Shown piece by piece: positions 1 through 6,934 of a stretch of DNA of 19,818 nt. A program made the translations under genes and the position numbers. This DNA comes from an uncultured Succinivibrio sp. (GTDB taxonomy: Bacteria; Pseudomonadota; Gammaproteobacteria; Enterobacterales; Succinivibrionaceae): assembly GCA_900770725.1 (NCBI GenBank), contig CAAGLL010000010.1, positions 1 to 19,818 of the forward strand, in the 5' to 3' direction. Within the stretch, counting starts at the first letter, position 1, and each line of letters opens with the position of its first letter. The notes below the pieces were generated by a model. That model was not told where the DNA came from and did no database searches. It worked only from the letters and a program-made list of their open reading frames with translations.

Positions 1-388
1 AAACGCGCCTGTCTGCAAGCTGGGACTGGACATCAGCCTAAAAAGGCTACGCCAATTTTTTGGAAAAACAGCCAGGGATCCTGCCGGAAAATTTTCATTT
101 GAAACCTAAAGAGCAGCCCGATCGCGGAGATCGAGGCTTAAGTTGGAGTGCATGGCATTCTTGCGATAAAACTTATCGAAAAAAACACGATCACCTTCTT
201 CCAATTTAACTGGAGCTGGTTATAATAACGATAACGGTTACTGATAAGCAGCCGTCCGGCATGAAGGCGGGCAGTTGAATCACAAATTCCGCACATGTCA
301 CGGCGCTTGGGCCCGCAAGGCCTTATGCTTATCCAAACGGCCAGAGGGCCGGACCTAGCACATGCAATAAGAAAAAGGAGATAAAACC
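1..388. other. Non-coding region upstream of rubrerythrin
   Basis: I see no convincing gene here. A small hairpin (AGCCT, AAAA loop, AGGCT; 35-48) is followed a few bases later by a T-run and could be the end of a terminator from a gene to the left, but the stem is only 5 bp. A perfect inverted repeat CGATAA-AAC-TTATCG lies at 164-178, a TATAAT box at 221-226, and a 5-bp hairpin (CGGCC-AGAG-GGCCG) at 338-351. A minus-strand open frame across 138-395 has atypical composition and overlaps the rubrerythrin start, so I do not treat it as a gene. Confidence 0.6.
164..226 (+). promoter_or_regulatory. Putative rubrerythrin promoter with upstream inverted repeat
   Basis: A consensus -10 hexamer TATAAT lies at 221-226, with only a weak -35 (CTTCCA at 198-203, 17-bp spacer). 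A perfect 6-bp inverted repeat CGATAA-N3-TTATCG at 164-178 sits about 20 bp upstream of the -35 and could bind an activator or a redox/peroxide regulator. A start near 233 would give a leader of about 155 nt. The box is clear by eye; its use is inference. Confidence 0.4.
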
Positions 389-1063
389 ATGGCAACTTTC
401 GTCTGCACTGTCTGCGGCTACACTTACGAAGGCGATGAGGCCCCTGAGGTCTGCCCTATGTGCCACAAGAGCGGCGTGTTCAAGCGCGTCGACGATGCGG
501 CCCCTGCTGAGAAGGCTGAGAAGAAGAACAAGTACGCAGGCACCAAGACCGAGAAGAACCTGCAGGACGCCTTCGCCGGCGAGTCCCAGGCCCGCAACAA
601 GTACACCTACTTCGCCTCTGTGGCCAAGAAGGCCGGCTTCGAGCAGATCGCCGCGCTCTTCCTGAAGACCGCCGACAACGAGAAGGAGCACGCCAAGCTG
701 TGGTTCAAGGAGCTCGGGCTCCTGGGCGACACCGCTGACAACCTGAAGGCTGCTGCCGAGGGCGAGAACTACGAGTGGACCGACATGTACGACCGCATGG
801 CCAAGGAAGCCGATGAGGAAGGCTTCCACGATCTGGCTGCCAAGTTCCGCGGCGTCGGCGCGATCGAGAAGCTCCACGAGGAGCGCTACCGCGCCCTGCT
901 CAAGAACGTCGAGGAGAAGAAGGTCTTCGAGAAGTCCGGCGTCAAGGTCTGGGAGTGCCGCAACTGCGGCCACGTCGTGATGGGCACCAAGGCCCCGGAC
1001 GTCTGCCCGGTCTGCAACCACCCGCAGAGCTACTTCGAGGTTCGCGCCGAGAACTGGCTCTGA
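389..1063 (+). CDS. rbr: Rubrerythrin with two flanking rubredoxin domains
   Basis: This non-haem iron peroxidase reduces hydrogen peroxide in the cytoplasm using electrons passed through rubredoxin-type iron centres. The 224-residue product has three parts: an N-terminal rubredoxin knuckle pair (C6, C9, C22, C25), a Lys/Ala/Glu-rich linker (about 36-52), and a ferritin-like diiron four-helix domain (about 53-175) with the AGESQARNKY motif, E98xxH101, and the EGF...E160xxH163 region. It ends with a second rubredoxin domain (C190, C193, C206, C209). Classical rubrerythrins are about 190 residues with only the C-terminal rubredoxin, and reverse rubrerythrins have only the N-terminal one, so having both is unusual. 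The start is set by AAGGAG at 375-380, 8 nt before the ATG. The gene is monocistronic, closed by a strong hairpin terminator. Its presence implies an anaerobic or microaerobic lifestyle. Confidence 0.95.
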   Translation: MATFVCTVCGYTYEGDEAPEVCPMCHKSGVFKRVDDAAPAEKAEKKNKYAGTKTEKNLQDAFAGESQARNKYTYFASVAKKAGFEQIAALFLKTADNEKEHAKLWFKELGLLGDTADNLKAAAEGENYEWTDMYDRMAKEADEEGFHDLAAKFRGVGAIEKLHEERYRALLKNVEEKKVFEKSGVKVWECRNCGHVVMGTKAPDVCPVCNHPQSYFEVRAENWL

Positions 1064-1075
1064 TCTGAAGCTCTG

Positions 1076-1101
1076 AAAAAGCCGGCGCAAGGCCGGCTTT
1101 T
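1076..1101 (+). terminator. Rho-independent terminator of rubrerythrin (bidirectional)
   Basis: The stem AAAAGCCGGC / GCCGGCTTTT (1077-1086 with 1092-1101) has a 5-nt loop and a T-run, 13 nt after the rubrerythrin stop. Read on the minus strand it also ends in five T residues, so it can serve the converging operon as well. Confidence 0.9.
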
Positions 1102-1111
1102 GGGAAAACGG

Positions 1112-1142
1112 GGGCCGCGCATCGCGCGGCCCTCTTATTTTA
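1112..1142. terminator. Second hairpin between convergent genes
   Basis: A 9-bp GC stem GGGCCGCGC-ATC-GCGCGGCCC (1112-1132) is followed by TCTTATTTT on the plus strand. On the minus strand it lies 37 nt past the stop of the exported-protein gene and is followed by a short T-run. It probably backs up transcription termination for both converging units. Confidence 0.75.
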
Positions 1143-1168
1143 CGTGCTTCAACCGCATGCCTCAGGTG

Positions 1169-1849
1169 TCAGCGCGCCGAGTCCACTCCCTTCAAAAGCG
1201 GCATGGCTATCGAGCGCAGCGCCTCGTCAAGGCTGCCGCCGCCTGATGTCACATAGAACGCGGCCACCGGGTACTTTGAGACCAGCGTGCTGCCGCCTGC
1301 AAGCCTCAGCGTCTCGGAGGCGCCGCCCCCATGGGTTATCACGCCCTCCCCTTCAAACCACGATGCCTTGGCGGCAGTGCCCAGGATCTTCACGCGGATC
1401 GAGCTCACGCTGTCGCCGTACTCGGAGAGGCGCTTGGTGGCGCGCCTCTCGGTGCGGCTCATGTCGCTGGGCGTGAACGAGGTGATGAGGGCGTTGTAGA
1501 CGGCGCGCCCCATGAGGAAGCGCCCGAAGCCGCCATCGACGCCCACCTGGGCTATGGCGGCGAAGCGCCCGGGGATCCGCCTGCCATTCTTGCGGAAATC
1601 GGCAAGCTCGCGGCAGGGCGCCGTGATGCCCAGGATCCTTATGGATCTGCCGGCGGCCTTTGACAGGTAGGCGGCAAAGGCGCGATCGGCCTTGGCCTCA
1701 TTGTCAAAGGCGCACCAGCCCCCGGGCAGCTGCGCTTTAAAGGGGATGGAGCCGCCGCCCATGCGCAGCTCCACGGCATCCGCTGCCTGGCAGAGCATGA
1801 GCGCAAGCGCCGCGGCGGATGCGATGCGCAGGATCTTGAGCGGCTTCAT
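1169..1849 (-). CDS. Unknown exported protein, last gene of the aroA operon
   Basis: I do not recognise this 226-residue protein. It has a clear Sec signal peptide: basic MKPLKILR, a hydrophobic core to about residue 20, and an AxA-type site near AADA|VE, so the mature part should be periplasmic. The mature protein has two cysteines (in the GGWCAF and TAPCREL segments), no visible membrane segments, and a Gly/Ser-rich C-terminal third. Its ATG follows the aroA stop by a single base (TGA-g-ATG), so it is very probably translated by coupling to aroA. That spacing reflects transcription together; it does not show a role in aromatic synthesis. Composition matches its neighbours, and the reading frame lies opposite no better gene. 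Confidence 0.75.
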   Translation of the reverse strand: MKPLKILRIASAAALALMLCQAADAVELRMGGGSIPFKAQLPGGWCAFDNEAKADRAFAAYLSKAAGRSIRILGITAPCRELADFRKNGRRIPGRFAAIAQVGVDGGFGRFLMGRAVYNALITSFTPSDMSRTERRATKRLSEYGDSVSSIRVKILGTAAKASWFEGEGVITHGGGASETLRLAGGSTLVSKYPVAAFYVTSGGGSLDEALRSIAMPLLKGVDSAR

Positions 1850-1850
1850 C

Positions 1851-3134
1851 TCAGGCCTTCTTGGTGACCGCCGCGAGTTCCTTGAAGTAGCCCGGGAAGG
1901 TCTTGGCGACGCACTGCGGATCGTTTACCACGATGTCGCGGTCGAAGGCGCACAGCGACAGGCACATCGCCATGCGGTGGTCGTCGTAGGTGTCGAAGGA
2001 CGGGGTATCGGCGTTGCGCACCGAGGCGTCGATGCTGATGAAGTCCTCGCCGCTCTCGATCTTGACGCCGAGCTTGCCCATCTCCTTGGCCATGGCCGCG
2101 ATGCGGTCGGTCTCCTTGACGCGCCAGGAGGCGATGTTGCGGATGGTGACCGGGCCGTCGGTGTAGAGCGCCATGGGCACGAGCGTCATCGCCGCGTCGG
2201 GCATCGCGTTCATGTCGATGTCGATGCCCTTGAGGCGGCCCTGGCGCTCGACTATCACCGAGTGCTCAAGCCTCGTGACCTTCGCGCCCATGCGCTCGAG
2301 CACGGAGAGGAAGGCCGCGTCGCCCTGCACGCTGTCCTCGGGGATCCCGTAGATCTCGACCTTGCCTGCGATGGCGGCGGCGGCTGCGAAGTAGGTTGCC
2401 GCCGTGGCGTCGCCCTCGATGAGGCAGGACCCGGGCGAGGCGTAGCGCGCGCCCTTTTGGATTGAGAACTCGCTGTAGCCTTTGCGGAAGACCTTGACGC
2501 CAAAGCGCTCCATGAGCTTTACGGTGAGATCCACGTAGGGCTTTGAGATGAGCTCGCCGCGCACATGGATCTCAAGCCCGCCGGCCAGCGGGGCGGCCAG
2601 GAGCAGCGCCGTGATGAACTGGCTTGAAAGCTGCCCGTCGATGGAGGCCTCATGGGACTTGGGGGCCTGGCAGCCGCGGATCAGGATCGGCGGGAAGCCC
2701 GGGTTGTTCAGGTAGTCGATGTGCACGCCAAGCCCCCTCAAGGCCTCGCAAAGCGGGCCGATCGGGCGCTCGAACATGCGCTTGGTTCCTGTGAGTTCGA
2801 AGGATCCCGTGGAGAAGGAGAGCGCCGCGCACAAGGGGCGCATCGCCGTCCCGGCATTGCCGAGGTCGAGCGTCACGCGGTTGAGCCCGGTGTCGAAGGC
2901 ATGTCCCAGGCCTTCGACCTCGCAGGCCGTGCCGCGCTCGGTGATCTTGACGCCCAGGGCCTTCAGCGCGTCCATCATGCGCGCGGTGTCGTCCGAGCGC
3001 AGCAGGTTCAGCACGGCAGTCCGGCCCTCGGAGAGGGCCGCGCACAAGAGTGCGCGGTTTGAAAGGCTCTTGGAGCCAGGCAGGGTCACCCTGCCTGACA
3101 CCGCGCCGAGCCTTGCTATCTTGAGGCTGTTCAC
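1851..3134 (-). CDS. aroA: 3-phosphoshikimate 1-carboxyvinyltransferase (EPSP synthase)
   Basis: This enzyme transfers the enolpyruvyl group of phosphoenolpyruvate to shikimate-3-phosphate, the sixth step of the shikimate pathway to chorismate, in the cytoplasm. The 427-residue length is normal. Visible family motifs are PGSKSLSNRALL near residues 20-32 (shikimate-phosphate binding), LGNAGTAMRPL near 90-102 (PEP binding), the SSQFITALLLAAP segment, and the C-terminal DDHRMAM. The start codon is GTG, supported by CCGGAG 5 nt upstream and by only 12 nt between the hisC stop and this start. It is the middle gene of a hisC-aroA-exported protein operon. The NAGTAMRPL sequence is of the ordinary class I (E. 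coli-like) type. Confidence 0.97.
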   Translation of the reverse strand: MNSLKIARLGAVSGRVTLPGSKSLSNRALLCAALSEGRTAVLNLLRSDDTARMMDALKALGVKITERGTACEVEGLGHAFDTGLNRVTLDLGNAGTAMRPLCAALSFSTGSFELTGTKRMFERPIGPLCEALRGLGVHIDYLNNPGFPPILIRGCQAPKSHEASIDGQLSSQFITALLLAAPLAGGLEIHVRGELISKPYVDLTVKLMERFGVKVFRKGYSEFSIQKGARYASPGSCLIEGDATAATYFAAAAAIAGKVEIYGIPEDSVQGDAAFLSVLERMGAKVTRLEHSVIVERQGRLKGIDIDMNAMPDAAMTLVPMALYTDGPVTIRNIASWRVKETDRIAAMAKEMGKLGVKIESGEDFISIDASVRNADTPSFDTYDDHRMAMCLSLCAFDRDIVVNDPQCVAKTFPGYFKELAAVTKKA

Positions 3135-3146
3135 TTGCGCTCCGGA

Positions 3147-4256
3147 TCAGAGGGTCTTGAGCAGATCGGCAGTCTCCTTGAAGAACCTGTCGTTCTGCGA
3201 GGGGGTGCCGATGCTGATGCGCAGGATGTCGCGCAGCTTGTAGCCCAGCAGCGGGCGGACGATGACTCCGCGCTTCATGAGCTCGGAGGCGAGCTTCTGC
3301 GCATCGTGCGGGGCGAAGTCGGCTGCCACAAAGTTGGCCTTCGAGTCGATGGCCTTGACGCCCTGCTCCTTGAAGAACTGCATGTAGCGCGCGCGCTCAT
3401 TGGTGTTGTTCTCGACGGTCTTCCTGATGAACTCGTCGTCGTCGAGCGCGGCGATCGCCGCGGCCTGGGCCGCTGAGTTGACGTTGAACGGGGCGCGCAG
3501 GCGGTCCATGAGCGAGGTGATCTGCGGATCGGCGAGCATGTAGCCTACGCGCAATCCAGCCAGGCCATAGGCCTTCGAGAAGGTGCGCGAGACCACGAGG
3601 TTGCGATGGGCGTCAAGCCAGCGGGCGCTGTCCTCGCAGGTCGGGTCGCCGCTGTTGAACTCGTTGTAGGCCTCGTCGATGACCACGAGCGTGGACTCCG
3701 GGACCTTCTTTAGGAACGACTTCATGTCGGCAGACGGGATGGCGGTGCCGATGGGGTTTGAAGGGTTGGCGAAGGCCACGATCCTGGTCTTCGAGTCGAT
3801 GGCGGCGAGCACCTTGTTGAGGTCGACCTTCCAGTCGGTAAGCGGGACGGTCCTGACCTCTGCGCCGTTGATGGTCGCGTCCATGCTGTAGACGCAGAAC
3901 GAGTACTCGGGGAGGACGACGTTGACGTCCTTGTTCACGAAGGCCTCGAAGAGCAGGTTGATGAGCTCGTTGGAGCCTGCGCCCAGGGTGATGCGCTTGA
4001 CGTCGTAGCCGAACTTCTGGTGCAGGCGCTGCTTTAGGTAGTAGCCGTTGGAGTCTGGATAGAAGTTGCCTTCCTTGACTGCGGCGACAGCGGCCTCGAC
4101 GGCCTTGGGGCTCATGCCAAACGGGTTCTCGTTCGAGGCAAGCTTGATGACGTCGGAAAGCCCAAGCTCGCGCTTGACCTCCTCGATGGGCTTGCCCGCC
4201 TGGTAGGGCTTGATCCTGGCAAGGCCGCCGTTGGCCATCTTTTCAAAATCCATCAT
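3147..4256 (-). CDS. hisC: HisC-family aminotransferase (histidinol-phosphate or aromatic)
   Basis: This PLP-dependent class I/II aminotransferase of 369 residues has the expected family features: SNENPFG near 41-47, YPDSNGYYLK near 66-75, NPSNPIGT near 164-171, DEAYNEF near 194-200, and the PLP lysine K228 in SRTFSKAYGLAGLRVGY. Family members convert imidazole-acetol phosphate to histidinol phosphate, but those next to aroA (the hisC2 arrangement, as in pheA-hisC-tyrA-aroA clusters) often act as phenylalanine/tyrosine or prephenate aminotransferases. No other his genes are nearby, so an aromatic role is at least as likely. AGGAG at 4268-4264 lies 7 nt before the first ATG, so I keep that start over the adjacent second Met codon. 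Confidence 0.93.
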   Translation of the reverse strand: MMDFEKMANGGLARIKPYQAGKPIEEVKRELGLSDVIKLASNENPFGMSPKAVEAAVAAVKEGNFYPDSNGYYLKQRLHQKFGYDVKRITLGAGSNELINLLFEAFVNKDVNVVLPEYSFCVYSMDATINGAEVRTVPLTDWKVDLNKVLAAIDSKTRIVAFANPSNPIGTAIPSADMKSFLKKVPESTLVVIDEAYNEFNSGDPTCEDSARWLDAHRNLVVSRTFSKAYGLAGLRVGYMLADPQITSLMDRLRAPFNVNSAAQAAAIAALDDDEFIRKTVENNTNERARYMQFFKEQGVKAIDSKANFVAADFAPHDAQKLASELMKRGVIVRPLLGYKLRDILRISIGTPSQNDRFFKETADLLKTL

Positions 4257-4302
4257 TTCCGTACTCCTGTGTAGCGCCGTTGCGCATGTGTTCTAAGGAA
4301 TG

Positions 4303-4331
4303 ATTTTAAACGCTTGCAGCCTTGCGCAAAA
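4303..4331 (-). promoter_or_regulatory. Weak candidate promoter for hisC-aroA operon
   Basis: On the minus strand TAAAAT (4308-4303) resembles a -10 box about 47 nt before the hisC start codon. The only -35-like sequence, TTGCGC at 4329-4324, matches three of six positions at a 15-bp spacing. The position is right for the operon promoter, but the match is poor. Confidence 0.3.
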
Positions 4332-4408
4332 GCGCAGCAGGAGGCGCGCGGGAAAAATGCGCGCCCGTAAGACAGCAGGGCCGGAACCTGAAAAGGCCCC
4401 GGCCCTGC
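4323..4408 (-). terminator. Three tandem hairpins downstream of nifS
   Basis: In the order read from nifS there are three inverted repeats: a 10-bp stem (4399-4408 with 4375-4384, 14-nt loop), a 7-bp stem GGCGCGC/GCGCGCC (4359-4365 with 4343-4349, T-rich loop on the transcript), and a 5-bp stem TGCGC-TTTT-GCGCA (4336-4323). None is followed by a clean T-run, so this is probably an imperfect terminator or mRNA-stabilising region separating nifUS from hisC-aroA. Confidence 0.5.
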
Positions 4409-4423
4409 AAGACAGCGGCTTAG

Positions 4424-5671
4424 TTAGGCGCGCACTTCAGTGCTGTTCTCGTCGAAGTCGTGATCGAGGTTCTTGATCTGCGGCTTGTTCTGCTTCCAGT
4501 ACGGCGAGAGCTCGCGCAGCCTGGCGATGATCCCCGGCAGCACCTTCAAGGTGGTGTCGATGTCCTCGTCGGTGGTGAAGCGCGAGAGCGAGAAGCGGAT
4601 GGTGCCGTGCGCCGCCGAGAACGGGACGCCCATGGCGCGCATCACGTGCGAGGGCTCGAGCGACTCGGAGGAGCACGCGGAGCCCGAGGAGGCGGCGATG
4701 CCGTGCTCGTTGAGCATCAGCAGTATGGCCTCGCCCTCGACGAACTTGAAGGCGACGTTCAGGGTGTTGGCGGTGCGGTTTTGCGGATCGCCGGTGACGA
4801 AGCACTCCGGAATCGACTTCAATATCCCCTCCTGCAGGCGGTCGCGCAGCTTGCGGATGCGGGTGTTGACCTCGGAGATGTGCTGCCCGGCAAGCTCGCA
4901 GGCGACGCCCAGGCCCACGATGTACGGCACGTTCTCGGTGCCGGCGCGGCGGCCGCGCTCCTGGTGGCCTCCCTTCATGAACGGCACGAAGCGGGTCCCG
5001 CGGCGCACGTAGAGCACGCCGATGCCCTTGGGGGCGTGGATCTTGTGGCCCGAGAACGAGAGCATGTTGATCTTGGTGTCCTTCAGGCAGATGGGGATCT
5101 TCGAGACGGCCTGCACCGCGTCGGTGTGGAACATCACCCCCCTCTCGGCTGCGATCTCCGCAAGCTCGGGGACCGGGTAGATGTCGCCGGTCTCGTTGTT
5201 GGCCCACATCACGGAGGCCAGCGCGGTCTTGGGGGTCAGCGCGGCCTTGAAGTCGTCCACGCTGAGATCGCCCTTGGAGTTGACCTTGAGGTAGGTCACC
5301 TTGACGCCGTGGTTCTCGAGGAACGCGCAGGTCTGGAGGATCGCGGGGTGCTCGACGTCGGTGGTGACTATCTCGTCCTTGCCCTTCTGCGACCACAGCG
5401 AAGACCACAGCGCGGTGTTGTCAGACTCGGTGGCGCACGACGTGAAGATGATCTCGTCGGGATGCTCGGCGCCCAGGAACTCGGCGACCTGCTCGCGGGC
5501 CTTGGCTATGGCCTTGTCCACCGGCAGTCCGAAGCCGTGCTGGGAGGAGGCGTTGCCGTAGTAGGTGCGCAGGTAGGGCATCATCGCGTCGACCACCTTC
5601 GGGTCGATCATCGTGGTTGCATTGTTGTCAAGGTAGATGCCTTCGCCGGCACCGAGGTTGTAAACGTCCAT
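4424..5671 (-). CDS. nifS: Cysteine desulfurase NifS
   Basis: This PLP enzyme takes sulfur from L-cysteine as a persulfide and hands it to the NifU scaffold for Fe-S cluster building. It shows YLDNNATT at the N-terminus, ATESDN, the NNETGD motif, the PLP lysine in SFSGHKIHAPKG (K210 from the start chosen here), the RAGTENV segment, and the catalytic cysteine in SSGSACSSES (C333). The short loop around this Cys marks the group I NifS/IscS type. The open frame begins two codons earlier (ATG at 5677), but AGGAG directly touches that codon. The ATG at 5671 lies 6 nt after AGGAG and is preferred, giving 415 residues. It follows nifU closely, the classic nifU-nifS order. No nitrogenase genes are present, so it most likely serves general Fe-S assembly, as in Helicobacter. 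Confidence 0.95.
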   Translation of the reverse strand: MDVYNLGAGEGIYLDNNATTMIDPKVVDAMMPYLRTYYGNASSQHGFGLPVDKAIAKAREQVAEFLGAEHPDEIIFTSCATESDNTALWSSLWSQKGKDEIVTTDVEHPAILQTCAFLENHGVKVTYLKVNSKGDLSVDDFKAALTPKTALASVMWANNETGDIYPVPELAEIAAERGVMFHTDAVQAVSKIPICLKDTKINMLSFSGHKIHAPKGIGVLYVRRGTRFVPFMKGGHQERGRRAGTENVPYIVGLGVACELAGQHISEVNTRIRKLRDRLQEGILKSIPECFVTGDPQNRTANTLNVAFKFVEGEAILLMLNEHGIAASSGSACSSESLEPSHVMRAMGVPFSAAHGTIRFSLSRFTTDEDIDTTLKVLPGIIARLRELSPYWKQNKPQIKNLDHDFDENSTEVRA

Positions 5672-5683
5672 TGCCATCTCCTG

Positions 5684-6595
5684 TTACCTCGCCACGCAGT
5701 TGATCTTGCGGCCGGTGCCGTCGGTGAGCTTCTTTGCAAGGAAGTCGAGCGTCATGGTCTTGATCATGCCCTTGGCCGCAGGCCCTGAGAGCTTGACGAT
5801 GACGTCGGTGCCCTCGATGGCGTCGAGCTCGACGCCCGAGCCGTCCTCCTTGAGGCCGTCGTTGGCGTCCTTGAGGATCTTCACGACATCCTTGTAGATG
5901 GGCGAGGACTCGGTGTTCTGATCGAGCGAGGCGCGGATCTTCTCGGCGCTCGCGGCAGTCGAGGTCACGACCTTGGCCTCGATCGGGGTCTGGACGGTGC
6001 CCGGGCGGGGAACGCCGCACTTCTCCAGATCGTCCCAGACCTCGTCGATGATCTCCTCGATGCGCATGCGGCACGAGCCGCAGCCGCCGCCGGCCTTGGT
6101 GTAGTTGGTGACCTCCTCGACGGTGGTGAGGTGGTTCTCCCAGATGGCCTTCTTGATCTTGTTGATGCCCACGCCGAAGCAGTGGCAGATGAGCTCGCCG
6201 TCGTCGTGCGACTGCTCGTAGGTCTTGCCGTGGTAGTTGGCGACCGCGGCGTCCAGAGCCTCGCGGCCCATGACCGAGCAGTGCATCTTCTCAGGAGGCA
6301 GGCCGCCTAAGTAGTCGACGATGTCCTGGTTGGTGATCTTCTGGGCTTCCTTGATGGTCTTGCCCTTGATCATCTCGGTCAGCGCCGAGGAGGAAGCGAT
6401 GGCGCTGCCGCAGCCGTAGGTCTGGAACGCTGCGTCCTCGATGACCTCGGTCTGGGGGTTGATCTTGAGCATCAGGCGGAGCGCGTCGCCGCAGATGATC
6501 GAGCCCACGTCGCCGACGCCGTTCGCGTCCTCAATGACGCGGGCGTTGCGCGGGTGCAGGAAATGGTCCTTTACCTTATCAGAATAATTCCACAT
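5684..6595 (-). CDS. nifU: NifU Fe-S scaffold with a cysteine-less Nfu domain
   Basis: This is a modular scaffold on which NifS-derived sulfur and iron are assembled into clusters. Domain 1 (about 1-125) is IscU-like with the three ligands C35, C62 and C106. Domain 2 (about 130-185) is a [2Fe-2S] BFD-type domain with C137, C139, C172 and C175, the same positions as in Azotobacter NifU. Domain 3 (about 235-303) is Nfu-like (DGSGVELDAIEGTDVIVKL), but where the family has GxCxxC the sequence reads GPAAKG (271-276). Both cluster-binding cysteines are therefore missing, and the only cysteine in this domain is C300, near the C-terminus. Length is 303 residues, typical for full NifU. A purine-rich AAGGA precedes the ATG by 8-9 nt. 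The nifS gene follows after 12 nt. Confidence 0.96.
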   Translation of the reverse strand: MWNYSDKVKDHFLHPRNARVIEDANGVGDVGSIICGDALRLMLKINPQTEVIEDAAFQTYGCGSAIASSSALTEMIKGKTIKEAQKITNQDIVDYLGGLPPEKMHCSVMGREALDAAVANYHGKTYEQSHDDGELICHCFGVGINKIKKAIWENHLTTVEEVTNYTKAGGGCGSCRMRIEEIIDEVWDDLEKCGVPRPGTVQTPIEAKVVTSTAASAEKIRASLDQNTESSPIYKDVVKILKDANDGLKEDGSGVELDAIEGTDVIVKLSGPAAKGMIKTMTLDFLAKKLTDGTGRKINCVAR

Positions 6596-6839
6596 GGTCT
6601 TTTTCCTTTTTTCCCGGGACGGGCTTTCCGCTCCGCCCCTGCTGCTTCATACGGCTTCGGAGCCTGAACAAGATTTTCAGTCCGCCAAAGCCCAGGGCCG
6701 TATTTCCTTTATCCGGCGCATATTCTAAACGCAAAGCGCAACGCCGCTCCCCTATTGATCGCTTTATATCAATTGCAAACTCAGCAGGCGCAAGCGCTTG
6801 CGAGAAGGCCCGCGGTAGCTGGAAGGTTTGGGGAAACGG

Positions 6840-6892
6840 AAAAAGGCAAGGCCGCAGCCCCGGGGAGAGTGCGCCCCGGCGCCGCGGCCTTG
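6840..6892 (-). terminator. Rho-independent terminator of the porin gene
   Basis: On the minus strand a long GC hairpin with outer stem CAAGGCCGC/GCGGCCTTG (6884-6892 with 6847-6855) is followed by CCTTTTT (6846-6840). It lies about 45 nt past the porin stop and is the best intrinsic terminator for that gene. Confidence 0.85.
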
Positions 6893-6895
6893 ATG

Positions 6896-6917
6896 AAAGG
6901 GCGCTTGCGAGCCCTTT
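6896..6917 (-). terminator. First hairpin after the porin gene
   Basis: AAAGGGC-N8-GCCCTTT (6911-6917 with 6896-6902) begins about 18 nt past the porin stop and ends in three T residues. It probably works together with the larger hairpin just downstream. Confidence 0.7.
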
Positions 6918-6934
6918 GTCAGACAAGTTTTAAG

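Larger units (their letters stand above)
6596..6934. other. Intergenic region: nifU leader plus porin terminators
   Basis: No gene is supported here. The right part holds two terminator hairpins of the porin gene (listed separately). The left part is the nifU leader on the minus strand: a possible -10 TAGAAT at 6727-6722 without a good -35, a GGCT-TCGG-AGCC mini-hairpin at 6653-6664, and an inverted repeat TTGAT-N8-ATCAA at 6755-6772. No iscR-like regulator gene and no clear IscR site are visible. A 115-codon minus-strand frame at 6579-6926 crosses both terminators and the nifU start, and I reject it. Confidence 0.55.

Noticed and set aside
329..1090. 253-codon minus-strand frame opposite rubrerythrin
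   Set aside because: It is antisense to a confident gene, its composition is Leu/Val-rich shadow-like, and it starts inside the terminator.
4460..5788. 442-codon plus-strand open frame opposite nifS
   Set aside because: It is antisense to a clearly recognised enzyme, its translation is low-complexity Val/Leu/Gly/His/Asp-rich, and it has no family motif; long antisense frames are expected in GC-rich DNA.
6755..6772. TTGAT-N8-ATCAA as an FNR box upstream of nifU
   Set aside because: FNR sites need a 4-bp spacer; the spacing here is 8, so the resemblance is in the half-sites only.
6579..6926. 115-codon minus-strand frame between the porin and nifU
   Set aside because: It spans two terminator hairpins and overlaps the nifU start; composition is Arg/Pro/Ser-rich with no motif.
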